Positions 9,852-18,393 of a stretch of DNA of 64,000 bases are shown piece by piece. The position numbers and the translations under genes were made by a program. Source of the DNA: Mycobacterium barrassiae (GTDB taxonomy: Bacteria; Actinomycetota; Actinomycetes; Mycobacteriales; Mycobacteriaceae). Positions within the stretch are counted from its first letter, which is position 1. Each line of letters opens with the position of its first letter. The notes under the pieces were generated by a model. It had not been told where the DNA came from. It did no database searches and saw nothing but the letters and a program-made list of their open reading frames with translations. The stretch is taken from contig NZ_JACKUK010000027.1 of NCBI RefSeq assembly GCF_025822765.1, forward strand, positions 328,148 to 392,147, given 5' to 3'.

Positions 9852-10202
9852 CTAGGAGTAAGTGGATGTCGCGCTGAAGCCGACGATCAGATTGAAGATG
9901 ACGACGATGACGAAGACGATGACGCCCGCGATCGCGCCCCAGATCGCCCACTTCTTGGCATCATCGGCCGCCTGCTGCGCTTCCGCGGCACGCCCCTGGG
10001 CCCATAGACCGGAGACCTGGGTGGATTTCACGATCGACACGATGCCAAGCGGCAGACAGCACAACACCGTCACCAGGATGCCCCAGACCAGGTTGTTGTT
10101 CGGTGGACCCGCGGCTCCGCCAGGAGGTGGCGGTGGCGTGCCGCCACTCGGCGGTGGCGGAGGAGGGTAATTCCCAGGGGGCGGTGGCGGTTGATCGGTC
10201 AT
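9852..10202 (-). CDS. CD225/dispanin-like small membrane protein with Pro-rich head
   Basis: 116-aa protein beginning MTDQPPPPPGNYPPPPPPSG. Two helices follow: LVWGILVTVLCCLPLGIVSI (about 40-59) and WAIWGAIAGVIVFVIVVIF (about 86-104). Between them is the CD225 signature, a double Cys in helix 1 followed by IVKSTQVSGLWAQGRAAEAQQAADDAKKW. This is the bacterial dispanin/interferon-induced-transmembrane-like domain. The function of bacterial members is unknown. It lies upstream of the other two Pro-headed membrane genes in the same direction. Confidence 0.8.
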   Translation of the reverse strand: MTDQPPPPPGNYPPPPPPSGGTPPPPPGGAAGPPNNNLVWGILVTVLCCLPLGIVSIVKSTQVSGLWAQGRAAEAQQAADDAKKWAIWGAIAGVIVFVIVVIFNLIVGFSATSTYS

Positions 10203-10378
10203 GTGCGCCTTCCAGTCAACGTCTTAGCTGGTAACGAGCGTGCTTACGATACCTGAGAAGTGGCTTCGTGCAGCGGTTTATGTGCGGAAGTTGATCACGT
10301 GGCGAAATGGCGAAATGCGCTGGTAACTGTCACATCGGCGGCTGGCTCGCCAAATTGTTTGCCAGGCCCCGTAAGTCG

Positions 10379-11773
10379 TTACCGACGGTTGTTTCCGTCC
10401 GAAAGGAATCCGAGTAGGTCGTGGCGGGTGAGGACGCCAACCGGCTTGCCCTCTTCGACGACCATCACGGCATCGCATTCGCGCAGTGCCTTCGCCGCGG
10501 TGCTGACGAGTTCTCCCGCCCCGATCAACGGCAGCGGCGGACTCATGTGCTGCGACACCGCGTCGGCCAGCTTTGCCCTGCCCTCGAAGACGGCGGACAG
10601 CAGTTCGCGCTCCGAGACGCTGCCTGCGACTTCGCCCGCCATCACCGGCGGCTCGGCGCCCACCACCGGCATCTGGGAGACGCCGTACTCCCGCAGGATG
10701 CCGATCGCGTCGCGCACGGTTTCCGACGGGTGGGTGTGTACCAGGTCCGGCAACGCGCCGGACTTACCTCGTAGCACCTCGCCGACGGTGTTCTCCTCCA
10801 CCGAACCGTCGAGCCGGGTCCGCAGGAATCCATACGAGGACATCCACGCGTCGTTGAAAACCTTTGACAGATAACCTCTTCCGCCATCGGGAAGCAGGAC
10901 GACCACCAGTGCGTCGGGGCCGGCTTTCTCCGCGACCCTGATCGCCGCGACGACGGCCATACCGCACGATCCGCCGACCAACAGCGCTTCTTCGCGCGCG
11001 AGCCGACGCGTCATCTCGAACGAATCGGCGTCGGACACGGCGATGATCTCGTCCGGGACGCCGGGATCGTAGGCGGACGGCCAGAAGTCCTCCCCCACAC
11101 CTTCCACCAGGTACGGCCGCCCAGTGCCGCCCGAGTAGACCGATCCCTCAGGGTCGACGCCGACGATCCTGACCTTTCCGCCGGACACCTCCTTGAGGTA
11201 GCGCCCAGCGCCGGTGATGGTTCCGCCGGTGCCGACTCCGGCGACGAAATGCGTGACCTTGCCGTCGGTGTCCGCCCACACCTCGGGACCGGTCGTCTCG
11301 TAGTGGCTCTCGGGACCCATCGGGTTCGAGTACTGGTCGGGCTTCCATGCGCCGTCGATCTCCTCGACCAGTCGGTTGGAGACGCTGTAGTAGCTGTCCG
11401 GGTGATCCGGTGGTACCGCCGTCGGGCACACGACGACGTCGGCGCCGTACGCGCGCAACACGTTCTGCTTGTCCTCGCTGACCTTGTCAGGGCAGACGAA
11501 GATGCACTTGTAGCCCCGCTGCTGCGCCACCAGCGCCAGCCCCACCCCGGTATTTCCCGACGTCGGCTCGACGATGGTGCCACCGGGTTTGAGCTCGCCA
11601 CTCTGCTCGGCGGCGTCGATCATCTTGATGGCGATGCGGTCTTTGGAGCTGCCGCCGGGATTGAGGTACTCGATCTTGGCGGCGACGGTGCCTGCGCCTT
11701 CGGGGACGACGGAGTTCAGCTGTACCAGAGGGGTATTGCCGATGAGCTCACTGACGTGCCTGGCGATGCGCAT
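10379..11773 (-). CDS. cbs: Cystathionine beta-synthase
   Basis: PLP enzyme that condenses serine and homocysteine to cystathionine. The 464-aa protein has the cysteine-synthase fold: IGNTPLVQL, then NPGGSSKDRIA with the PLP lysine at residue 44, TSGNTGVGLA, and the phosphate-binding GVGTGGTITGAGRYL. It carries two C-terminal CBS domains (from about residue 335: PDLVHTHPSETVRDAIGILR, and DAVMVVEEGKPVGVLTRHDLL), as in Rv1077 and the eukaryotic enzyme. The start at 11773 has a GGAG four bases upstream. It lies in the same direction as metB and upstream of the pra-like genes. Confidence 0.95.
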   Translation of the reverse strand: MRIARHVSELIGNTPLVQLNSVVPEGAGTVAAKIEYLNPGGSSKDRIAIKMIDAAEQSGELKPGGTIVEPTSGNTGVGLALVAQQRGYKCIFVCPDKVSEDKQNVLRAYGADVVVCPTAVPPDHPDSYYSVSNRLVEEIDGAWKPDQYSNPMGPESHYETTGPEVWADTDGKVTHFVAGVGTGGTITGAGRYLKEVSGGKVRIVGVDPEGSVYSGGTGRPYLVEGVGEDFWPSAYDPGVPDEIIAVSDADSFEMTRRLAREEALLVGGSCGMAVVAAIRVAEKAGPDALVVVLLPDGGRGYLSKVFNDAWMSSYGFLRTRLDGSVEENTVGEVLRGKSGALPDLVHTHPSETVRDAIGILREYGVSQMPVVGAEPPVMAGEVAGSVSERELLSAVFEGRAKLADAVSQHMSPPLPLIGAGELVSTAAKALRECDAVMVVEEGKPVGVLTRHDLLGFLSDGNNRR

Positions 11774-11816
11774 GACTCCATCGTGTCAGGCGCCGAACCG
11801 GCATACCAGGTGAGGG

Positions 11817-12878
11817 TTACCAGGTGGCTTCGCGGATGTAGTCGCCGATCTGGCGCAGCGACCGCGTCGCCTCGGACACCATCGGAGCCGCGAGTTGGAA
11901 GACGTGCATCTGGCCCGGCCAGACGTGGACCTCGACGGGAACACCTGCGGCGGCAAGCCGTCGAGCCGCCTTGCGCGCGTCGCTGACCAGCACTTCGGAG
12001 CCGGACACATGGATCAATGTGCGCGGCAGGCCGGGTTCGATGTGGTCGAGCGGTTCGTACACGTCTTCGGGTTTTCCGTCGACCATGTGCCGGCCGGCCG
12101 CCTCGCGGACCAGGTCTACCAGCGCATAGAACGCACGCGGGGGGAACATCGCGTCGCTGTGGATGTTCGGGTGGTTGGCTCGGGTCTCGTTGTCGATCTC
12201 GAACAGCGGCGACATCGTCACCATCGCGGCCGGGATTTCGCCTTCCAGGCCCTCGCGCTGAAGCTTCTCGGCGAGCGCCAACGCCAGGTATCCACCGGCG
12301 GAATCGCCCGCCAGCACGATCTGGTTGGGTTCGTAGCCCTTCAGGCGCAGCCACTTGTAGGCGTCGTAGCAGTCTTCGAGCGCCTGGCCGACGGAATGCT
12401 TGGGGATCATCCGGTAGTTGGCGACCAGGACCGGACAGTCGGCGTATCCGGACAGCGCCGTCACGAGACGGCCGTGGGAGTTCACACCGCACGTGAGGAA
12501 GGCACCGCCGTGCAAGTAGAGGATCACCCCGCGCTTACCGTCGGCGGGCAGCACGCCGGGGGCGCGAACCAACTGCGCGGTGCATCTTGGCAAAGAAATC
12601 GTGGCTCGGACCGTGCCGACCGGAGGACGCATGACTCGCGAAACCATGTCGACCAAACCCCAGGGCCACGGCAGGCGCGGAGCATAGCTGCCGATAGCTA
12701 GAGTCGGTCGAATAGTTAGCAGGGCCGCCAGAGAAGTGAGCCGTCCTGCCAGGCTTGGGCCGTCCTCGACCACCTCGACAGGAGCGCCATCGCTGACCGG
12801 AAACTTGCGCGGTTTATGTCCTTTAGCAGGCATTACGCCAAAGTCAGGTGCCTTGGCTACCTTGCGGGGTGCCGTCAT
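11817..12878 (-). CDS. lipU: HSL-family lipase/esterase (LipU-like)
   Basis: Alpha/beta hydrolase of the hormone-sensitive-lipase family, counterpart of Rv1076. The oxyanion-hole motif is YLHGGAFLTCG, the nucleophile elbow GDSAGGYLAL, the acid lies in the LIHVSGSEVLVSD region, and the His in VWPGQMHVF. It presumably hydrolyses short-chain esters. The ATG at 12878 was chosen because AGGAAG lies about eight bases upstream; two GTG codons at 12887 and 12884 are alternatives. It is 353 aa long. It sits next to, but separate from, cbs (44-base gap). Confidence 0.9.
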   Translation of the reverse strand: MTAPRKVAKAPDFGVMPAKGHKPRKFPVSDGAPVEVVEDGPSLAGRLTSLAALLTIRPTLAIGSYAPRLPWPWGLVDMVSRVMRPPVGTVRATISLPRCTAQLVRAPGVLPADGKRGVILYLHGGAFLTCGVNSHGRLVTALSGYADCPVLVANYRMIPKHSVGQALEDCYDAYKWLRLKGYEPNQIVLAGDSAGGYLALALAEKLQREGLEGEIPAAMVTMSPLFEIDNETRANHPNIHSDAMFPPRAFYALVDLVREAAGRHMVDGKPEDVYEPLDHIEPGLPRTLIHVSGSEVLVSDARKAARRLAAAGVPVEVHVWPGQMHVFQLAAPMVSEATRSLRQIGDYIREATW

Positions 12879-13061
12879 CGCCACCACTTCCTACGCCTTT
12901 GTAGAGCCCGGGCTCGCCGTTTGCTTCAGCGCTACCGATACCTTAGCTTGACAGGCTCTAGTGCTTTCAACAATCAACGATTCGATTTCGATACCGGACT
13001 TGATACCGCAATGTGATCCGTTGACACATGTCGCCACACTGATATCCCAGAAAATCCCTTC

Positions 13062-13067
13062 TAAACT
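13062..13067 (+). promoter_or_regulatory. -10 element TAAACT, leaderless start of SGNH hydrolase gene
   Basis: TAAACT ends six bases before the GTG at 13074, with no Shine-Dalgarno sequence between. This is the usual spacing for leaderless mycobacterial transcripts. A TTGACA at 13021-13026 is too far upstream to pair with it. Confidence 0.45.
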
Positions 13068-13073
13068 AATCGC

Positions 13074-14042
13074 GTGGGCATTCGTGCACCGCGTCGGACG
13101 ACGAAAATCGCCCTGGCGGCCGCGGCCACGCTCGCATCGTCGGGCTCCGCGTACGTCGGGGCCCGCAACCTGTTGACCGGGCAGGCCGACAAAGCCCGCC
13201 GCGTCATCCCGAAGGCTTGGGACGTTCCCCCGCGCGCTGACGGCGTCTATCACCCCGGCGGCGGCCCCGTGGAGCGGTGGCACCGCGACGTACCGTTCGG
13301 CCTGCATTTGATGGTTTTCGGCGACTCCACCGCCACCGGTTACGGCTGCCAGAGCGCCGACGAAGTGCCCGGTGTCCTCCTCGCCCGCGGACTCGCCGAA
13401 GTGTCAGGGGAGCAAATCAGACTGAGCACAAAGGCGATCGTGGGGGCGACGTCGAAAGGTCTTTCCGGGCAGATCGACGCCATGTTCGTCGCCGGTCCCC
13501 CGCCGGATGCAGCGGTCATCATGATCGGGGCGAACGACATCACCCGTCCCAACGGCATTGGGCCGTCGGCGCGGAGGCTGGGCAGGGCCGTCGAGCGGTT
13601 GCGGGCCAGCGGCACAGTCGTCGTGGTCGGGACATGTCCGGATTTCGGCGTGATCACAGCGATCCCCCAGCCGCTGCGCATGGTCGCGCGCAGTCGTGGG
13701 TTGCGACTGGCACGGGCGCAGACGTCGGCCGTACGCGCCGCGGGTGGGGTTCCTGTTCCGTTCGCTGATCTCCTCGCGCCCGAGTTCCGCAAGGCTCCAC
13801 ACGAACTCTTCAGCGACGACATGTTCCATCCGTCGGCGGCCGGTTACGCATTGGCGGCCAAGCAGTTACTGCCCGCGCTGTGTAATGCGTTGGGCGAGTA
13901 CATCGATGGGGCCCAGCCCGAAGATGCGCTGGAGCCGCGACATGCCGAGGGCGGCTCCTTGCTGACTCGCGTCGGCAACGTCAGCAGGCTGTGGCGCCGC
14001 TCGACCGGGGTCCCCGCACCCGTGGTCGTGCAGGCGAGCTAG
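13074..14042 (+). CDS. SGNH/GDSL hydrolase, exported (Rv1075c-like)
   Basis: 322-aa esterase-type protein. An N-terminal hydrophobic stretch (KIALAAAATLASSGSAYVGA) looks like a signal anchor. Block I is MVFGDSTATGYG with the catalytic Ser, block III is MIGANDITR with the Gly-Asn pair, and block V is SDDMFHPSAAGYALAA with the Asp-His pair, so the SGNH residues are complete. Substrate is unknown; cell-envelope ester or acyl groups are a plausible guess. It diverges from lipU, and fadA3 follows 32 bases downstream. Confidence 0.88.
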   Translation: MGIRAPRRTTKIALAAAATLASSGSAYVGARNLLTGQADKARRVIPKAWDVPPRADGVYHPGGGPVERWHRDVPFGLHLMVFGDSTATGYGCQSADEVPGVLLARGLAEVSGEQIRLSTKAIVGATSKGLSGQIDAMFVAGPPPDAAVIMIGANDITRPNGIGPSARRLGRAVERLRASGTVVVVGTCPDFGVITAIPQPLRMVARSRGLRLARAQTSAVRAAGGVPVPFADLLAPEFRKAPHELFSDDMFHPSAAGYALAAKQLLPALCNALGEYIDGAQPEDALEPRHAEGGSLLTRVGNVSRLWRRSTGVPAPVVVQAS

Positions 14043-14074
14043 GTTGCTTCTAGCCGTCAAATCAAGGAGTTCTC

Positions 14075-15292
14075 ATGGCTGAAGCCGTTATCGTCGCCAC
14101 TGCACGCTCGCCGATCGGCCGCGCCGTCAAGGGATCGCTCGCCACGATGCGCCCCGATGACTTGGCAGCGCAGATGGTTCGGGCGGTATTGGACAAGGTC
14201 CCGTCGCTGGATCCCAAGGACATCGACGACCTCATGATGGGCTGCGCGCAGCCCGCAGGTGAGGCTGGCTACAACATCGCGCGGGCCGTGGCCGTCGAAC
14301 TCGGCTACGACTTCCTGCCCGGCACCACGGTCAACCGCTACTGCTCGTCGTCGCTGCAGACCACCCGGATGGCGTTCCACGCGATCAAGGCCGGGGAAGG
14401 CGACGTGTTCATCTCTGCCGGTGTCGAGACGGTGTCGCGATTCGGCATCGGCGCCGCCGACGGCGCACCGAATTCGAAGAATCCGGTCTTCGACGAGGCC
14501 CAGGCGCGAACGGCCAAGCAGGCCGAGGGCGCCGACGAGTGGCACGATCCGCGCGAGGACGGCCTGCTGCCCGACGTGTACATCGCGATGGGTCAGACCG
14601 CCGAGAACGTCGCCAACTACACCGGCATCAGCCGCGAGGATCAGGACCACTGGGGCGTGCGGTCGCAGAATCGCGCCGAAGACGCCATCAAGAGCGGCTT
14701 CTTCGAGCGGGAGATCGTCCCCGTGAAGCTGCCCGATGGCACCACCGTGACGACTGACGACGGCCCGCGCGCGGGCACCACGTACGAGGCCGTGTCTCAG
14801 CTGAAGCCCGTCTTCCGGCCCAACGGCACGATCACCGCGGGCAACGCGTGTCCGCTGAACGACGGTGCGGCCGCGGTCGTCATCATGAGCGATACCAAGG
14901 CCAAGGAGTTGGGTCTGACGCCGTTGGCGCGCATCGTGTCGACGGGCGTGAGCGGATTGTCGCCGGAGATCATGGGTCTGGGTCCGATCGAGGCGATCCG
15001 CAAGGCATTGGCCAAGGCGGGCAAGACGATTTCCGACATCGACCTGGTCGAGATCAATGAGGCGTTCGCGGTGCAGGTGCTCGGGTCCGCGCGGGAACTC
15101 GGCATCGACGAAGACAAGCTCAACGTGTCGGGTGGTGCGATCGCGCTGGGGCATCCGTTCGGTATGACGGGCGCGCGCATTACGGCGACGCTGCTGAATA
15201 ACCTTGCGACATATGACAAGACGTTCGGCATCGAGTCGATGTGCGTCGGCGGTGGGCAGGGTATGGCGATGGTAGTGGAGCGCCTCTCCTAG
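14075..15292 (+). CDS. fadA3: Acetyl-CoA acyltransferase (beta-ketothiolase, FadA3-like)
   Basis: Thiolase of beta-oxidation that cleaves 3-ketoacyl-CoA with CoA. It is 405 aa. The nucleophilic Cys lies in TTVNRYCSSSLQTT, the catalytic His in GGAIALGHPFGMTGAR, and the final CVGGGQGMAM carries the second Cys; EINEAFAVQ is also present. The start at 14075 is set by AAGGAG about eight bases upstream. It is syntenic with Rv1074c and lies 32 bases after the SGNH hydrolase gene, so the two may be cotranscribed. Confidence 0.95.
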   Translation: MAEAVIVATARSPIGRAVKGSLATMRPDDLAAQMVRAVLDKVPSLDPKDIDDLMMGCAQPAGEAGYNIARAVAVELGYDFLPGTTVNRYCSSSLQTTRMAFHAIKAGEGDVFISAGVETVSRFGIGAADGAPNSKNPVFDEAQARTAKQAEGADEWHDPREDGLLPDVYIAMGQTAENVANYTGISREDQDHWGVRSQNRAEDAIKSGFFEREIVPVKLPDGTTVTTDDGPRAGTTYEAVSQLKPVFRPNGTITAGNACPLNDGAAAVVIMSDTKAKELGLTPLARIVSTGVSGLSPEIMGLGPIEAIRKALAKAGKTISDIDLVEINEAFAVQVLGSARELGIDEDKLNVSGGAIALGHPFGMTGARITATLLNNLATYDKTFGIESMCVGGGQGMAMVVERLS

Positions 15293-15302
15293 TTCTTCCG
15301 CC

Positions 15303-15356
15303 GAGACTGCTGACAGATCGCGATTTCACGAAATTTCGCGATCTGACAACAGTCTC
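15303..15356. repeat. Palindromic unit flanking DUF559 pseudogene, 3' copy
   Basis: The left arm (15303-15323) reads GAGACTGCTGACAGATCGCGA and the right arm (15336-15356) is its complement except at two positions. The stop codon of the DUF559 frame (15326-15328) lies inside the loop, so the last residues of that protein are encoded by the repeat. A related palindrome lies upstream of the same gene at 16223-16276, and its CAGATCGC core recurs at 33111. Confidence 0.8.
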
Positions 15357-16194
15357 GATCGCCACACGCGGTCAAGACGCCGCAGCACATCGACGGCACG
15401 GTTCGCTTTGACAACTCTGAGCCGCGTCCAGCCGAGTTCGGCGATATCTTCTGATCGCTGAATGTCCTTGGCATAGATTTCGGCGTCGTTGCGGTGCTGC
15501 TCTCCGTCGTATTCAAGAGCCAGCTGGCGGTCTTCCCACCCCATATCGAGGTAGTAAGTCCGACGGCCCTCGAGGCTGAGCAGTCGAATCTGCGTGCGAG
15601 GTCGCGGGTAGCCCGCGCGAATCACCAACAGCCGCAGCCAGGTTTCCTTCGGCGACTCGGCCCCGTTGTCCATGAGATCGAGTGCTTCCTCGAGCTGACG
15701 CAGGTTGCGAGCACCGCGGTGTTTTCGCGCAACTGCAAGCACATCTAGGGCCGATATGCCGGTCGCGTTGGCCAGTGCATCCAGACGCGCGACAGCCTCG
15801 CCGAGTCGACCGCGACGTCCGATGTCGAATGCCGTGCGCTCGGGGGTGGTGACGGGAGTCCGTTGTAGACACCGAATTCGTCGGCATGAAGCCTCGTGTC
15901 GTATGTCCGCAGACCGCGAGGCCGACGAGCGTTGTGCCACACCAGCTCGATGGGGTTTGTCTCGTCGACCCAGTTCGCGCCGTGTAGGGCCGACGCCGTC
16001 AACCCGGCGATTACGCCCTCTCGATGTGACCACAGCCATCCCGCGACTGCACGCTGACGCAACGTCAGCGCGACATCCGTCGGCACGTAAACATCTGGGA
16101 ATTCTGCACGGAACCGCGACCGCAGTTGATGCTTCTTGACGAGACCGTTGGCGATGGCTTCGCTGCCCACGAACGGCCACTTGAGAGTCGTCAT
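15326..16194 (-). pseudogene. DUF559 endonuclease-like / AbiEi-type protein, frameshifted
   Basis: Two frames join to give one protein of about 288 aa. The N-terminal part (ATG 16194: MTTLKWPFVGSEAIANGLVK, ending HADEFGVYNGLP near 15865) resembles the AbiEi-type DNA-binding part of mycobacterial proteins. The C-terminal part, in another frame, continues VTTPERTAFDIGRRG and ends in a Vsr-like DUF559 domain, YYLDMGWEDRQLALEYDGEQH. Adding one G to the CCCGTC at about 15863-15868 would restore LPVTTPERTAF. So this is either a real single-base deletion or a sequencing error. The position between fadA3 and the BI-1 gene is that of Rv1073 as I recall. Both ends are bordered by related palindromes. 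Confidence 0.8.
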
Positions 16195-16222
16195 GTTGCG
16201 ACTCTCGCGCTTTCGCGACTTC

Positions 16223-16276
16223 GAAACTGCTCGCAGATCGCCAGTTGTGGATAAATCGCGATCTGTGAACAGTTTC
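16223..16276. repeat. Palindromic unit flanking DUF559 pseudogene, 5' copy
   Basis: The left arm GAAACTGCTCGCAGATCGC (16223-16241) pairs with CGATCTGTGAACAGTTTC (to 16276) with two mismatches. It lies 29 bases upstream of the DUF559 start and shares arm sequence with the copy at 15303-15356: GARACTG, then CAGATCGC. Confidence 0.8.
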
Positions 16277-16303
16277 GGCGAAAGTTCAGAGTCAACGAAA
16301 AGC

Positions 16304-16335
16304 AAAAGGCCCGGCACATTCGTGCCGGGCCTTTT
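16304..16335 (-). terminator. Rho-independent-type terminator of the BI-1 gene
   Basis: Perfect 14-bp stem AAAAGGCCCGGCAC (16304-16317) and GTGCCGGGCCTTTT (16322-16335) with a four-base loop. It begins 12 bases after the stop of the minus-strand gene at 16347 and ends in an AT-rich tract. A strong canonical terminator. Confidence 0.85.
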
Positions 16336-16346
16336 CGCAAAAGCTG

Positions 16347-17192
16347 CTAGTCGCTGTTGAAGTACGACAGCAGCCGCAGGATCTCGAGGTACAGCCAGAC
16401 CAGGGTCACGGTCAGGCCGAGCGCGATGCCCCATGCCGCCTTCTCCGGCGCGCCGGCACGGATCATCTGATCAGCGGCGTCGAAGTCGATCAGGAACATG
16501 AATGCCGCCAGACCGATGCAGACGAGCGAGAAGATGATCGCCAGCGGACCGCCGCTGCGGAGGCCGAAGCCCTCGCCGCCGCCGACACCGAAGATCGCGA
16601 GCACGAAGTTCAGCAAGGCGATAGCCACCACACCGAACAGCGCGGCGACCATCATGCGGGTGAACTTCGGCGTCACCCGGATGGCTCCGGTCTTGTAGAC
16701 GACGAGCATGCCGACGAACACACCGACGGTGCCGAAGATCGCCTGCGCGATCATCCCCGGACCACCGGACGAGACGAGGTTGGCGAACAGGAACGACGCC
16801 GCGCCCAGGAAGAGGCCCTCCAACGCGGCATAGCTCAGCACGATCGCCGGGTTGTCCTGCTTGCGTCCGAACGTCGCGATCAACACCATCGCCAGTCCGC
16901 CGAGCGCGCCGACGAGCACGAACGGCATCATCAGCGCGAGGTTCTGCGACACCAAGAAGTACGACAGGACACCGACCACAGTCACCACGGCCAAGGTGAA
17001 GCCGGTCTTGGTGACGACGTCATCGATGGTCAGCGGCCGGGCGACGCCCGCCTGCCGCTGGTCGGGGTACTGGATATATGGATCGGCCTGTACCGCCTGC
17101 GCGCCGTAGCCGGCGGCACCGGTACCGAATTGCGCGTAGCCGCCCTGGCCCTTGGGCAGGGAACGAAATACCGGGTTGCTGGACTCCCGCAC
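16347..17192 (-). CDS. Bax inhibitor-1 / YccA family membrane protein
   Basis: 281-aa integral membrane protein, counterpart of Rv1072. A soluble N-terminus (VRESSNPVFRSLPKGQGGYA, then QYPDQRQAGVARPLTIDDVV) precedes seven hydrophobic helices from about residue 70 to 275, including YAALEGLFLGAASFLF, the BI-1 signature. The end is WLYLEILRLLSYFNSD. Members conduct ions or modulate proteases; the substrate here is unknown. I chose the GTG at 17192 because GAGG lies about nine bases upstream and the conserved RESSNPVFRSL begins there; a longer frame to 17237 is unlikely. Confidence 0.9.
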   Translation of the reverse strand: MRESSNPVFRSLPKGQGGYAQFGTGAAGYGAQAVQADPYIQYPDQRQAGVARPLTIDDVVTKTGFTLAVVTVVGVLSYFLVSQNLALMMPFVLVGALGGLAMVLIATFGRKQDNPAIVLSYAALEGLFLGAASFLFANLVSSGGPGMIAQAIFGTVGVFVGMLVVYKTGAIRVTPKFTRMMVAALFGVVAIALLNFVLAIFGVGGGEGFGLRSGGPLAIIFSLVCIGLAAFMFLIDFDAADQMIRAGAPEKAAWGIALGLTVTLVWLYLEILRLLSYFNSD

Positions 17193-17336
17193 CGTCGGTT
17201 CCTCTCTGATGCTTTGGTTCGACTCGTTGACGAACATTCGATCAACGACTGGCGACGCTGATGGGTTCCCGAAGAGAACCTCCCAGGGTCTTCACAGGAA
17301 ACCCTACCCGGCGGAGCTCAAAGCGGGTTGACGATC

Positions 17337-17342
17337 TAGATT
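17337..17342 (+). promoter_or_regulatory. -10 element TAGATT, leaderless start of echA9
   Basis: TAGATT ends seven bases before the GTG at 17350. This supports that GTG over the upstream TTG at 17341 as the start. Confidence 0.45.
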
Positions 17343-17349
17343 GCATTCC

Positions 17350-18393
17350 GTGGACGAAAACGAGGATGTCCTAGTAAACGCACAGCAAGGCGTCGGCCTG
17401 ATCACCCTCAATCGGCCCAAGGCCATCAATTCGCTGACGCATCCGATGGTCAACGCGATAGCGCCCGTCCTGACCGAATGGGCGGCCGACGACGGCATTC
17501 GTGCCGTCCTGGTCGACGGCGCCGGTGAACGTGGCCTCTGCGCAGGTGGCGACATTGTCGCGCTCTATCACAGCTGCCTTGGCCCCAACCAGGGCCAAGA
17601 GGCGCGACAGTTCTGGTACGACGAGTACCGGCTCAACGCCCAGATCGGCCGCTTCGACAAGCCCTACGTGGTCCTGATGGACGGCATTGTGATGGGCGGG
17701 GGCGTCGGCATCGGCGTGCACGGCAACGTCCGCATCGTCACCGATACGACGAAGATGGCGATGCCCGAGGTCGGCATCGGCTTCATCCCCGACGTCGGCG
17801 GCACCCTGTACCTGTCGCGTACGCCGGGTCTGCTCGGCCTGCACGCCGCGCTGACGGGCGCACCGTTCGGCGCAGGCGACGCGATCGCGATGGGCTTCGC
17901 CGACCACTACGTGCCTCATGACGCCCTCGAGAGCTTCAGGCGCACCGTCATCGCCGACGGTGTCGACGCCGCCGTGGCAGCGCATGCCACCGAACCGCCG
18001 CCGAGTCAGCTACTGGCCCAGCGAGGCTGGATCGACAACTGCTACGCGAAAGAATCAGTCGCCGACATCCTCGCGGCGCTGCGCGACGAAGGCGAGGGCC
18101 CCGCCACCGCCGCCGCCGACCTGATCGCCACCCGGTCGCCGATCGCACTGTCCGTCACGCTGGAGGCGGTCAGACGAGCTGCGAAGCTCGCGACTCTGGA
18201 AGACGTTCTGCGCCAGGAGTATCGGACGTCGTCCGGGGCGGCGCGCAGCCACGACTTCGTCGAGGGCATCCGTGCCCAGGTCGTCGACAAGGACCGTAAC
18301 CCGAAATGGTCGCCCGACTCGCTGGCGGCCGTCACCACCGCCGACGTCGAGGCCTACTTCGCGCCGGCCGACCGCGAATTGGAGTTCTCATGA
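17350..18393 (+). CDS. echA9: Enoyl-CoA hydratase/isomerase, 3-hydroxyisobutyryl-CoA hydrolase type (EchA9)
   Basis: Crotonase-fold protein of 347 aa. The length and the C-terminal extension fit the 3-hydroxyisobutyryl-CoA hydrolase branch (valine catabolism) better than a plain hydratase. The CoA-binding oxyanion hole is in [15 protein letters not shown] and [15 protein letters not shown], and the catalytic Glu in [16 protein letters not shown]. It is translationally coupled to echA8, since its TGA overlaps the echA8 ATG by four bases. It corresponds to Rv1071c. Confidence 0.93.
   Translation: MDENEDVLVNAQQGVGLITLNRPKAINSLTHPMVNAIAPVLTEWAADDGIRAVLVDGAGERGLCAGGDIVALYHSCLGPNQGQEARQFWYDEYRLNAQIGRFDKPYVVLMDGIVMGGGVGIGVHGNVRIVTDTTKMAMPEVGIGFIPDVGGTLYLSRTPGLLGLHAALTGAPFGAGDAIAMGFADHYVPHDALESFRRTVIADGVDAAVAAHATEPPPSQLLAQRGWIDNCYAKESVADILAALRDEGEGPATAAADLIATRSPIALSVTLEAVRRAAKLATLEDVLRQEYRTSSGAARSHDFVEGIRAQVVDKDRNPKWSPDSLAAVTTADVEAYFAPADRELEFS

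Noticed and set aside
13021-13026. TTGACA as the -35 of the SGNH hydrolase promoter
   Set aside because: The only good -10 is 35 bases further on, far beyond the 16-19 base spacing.
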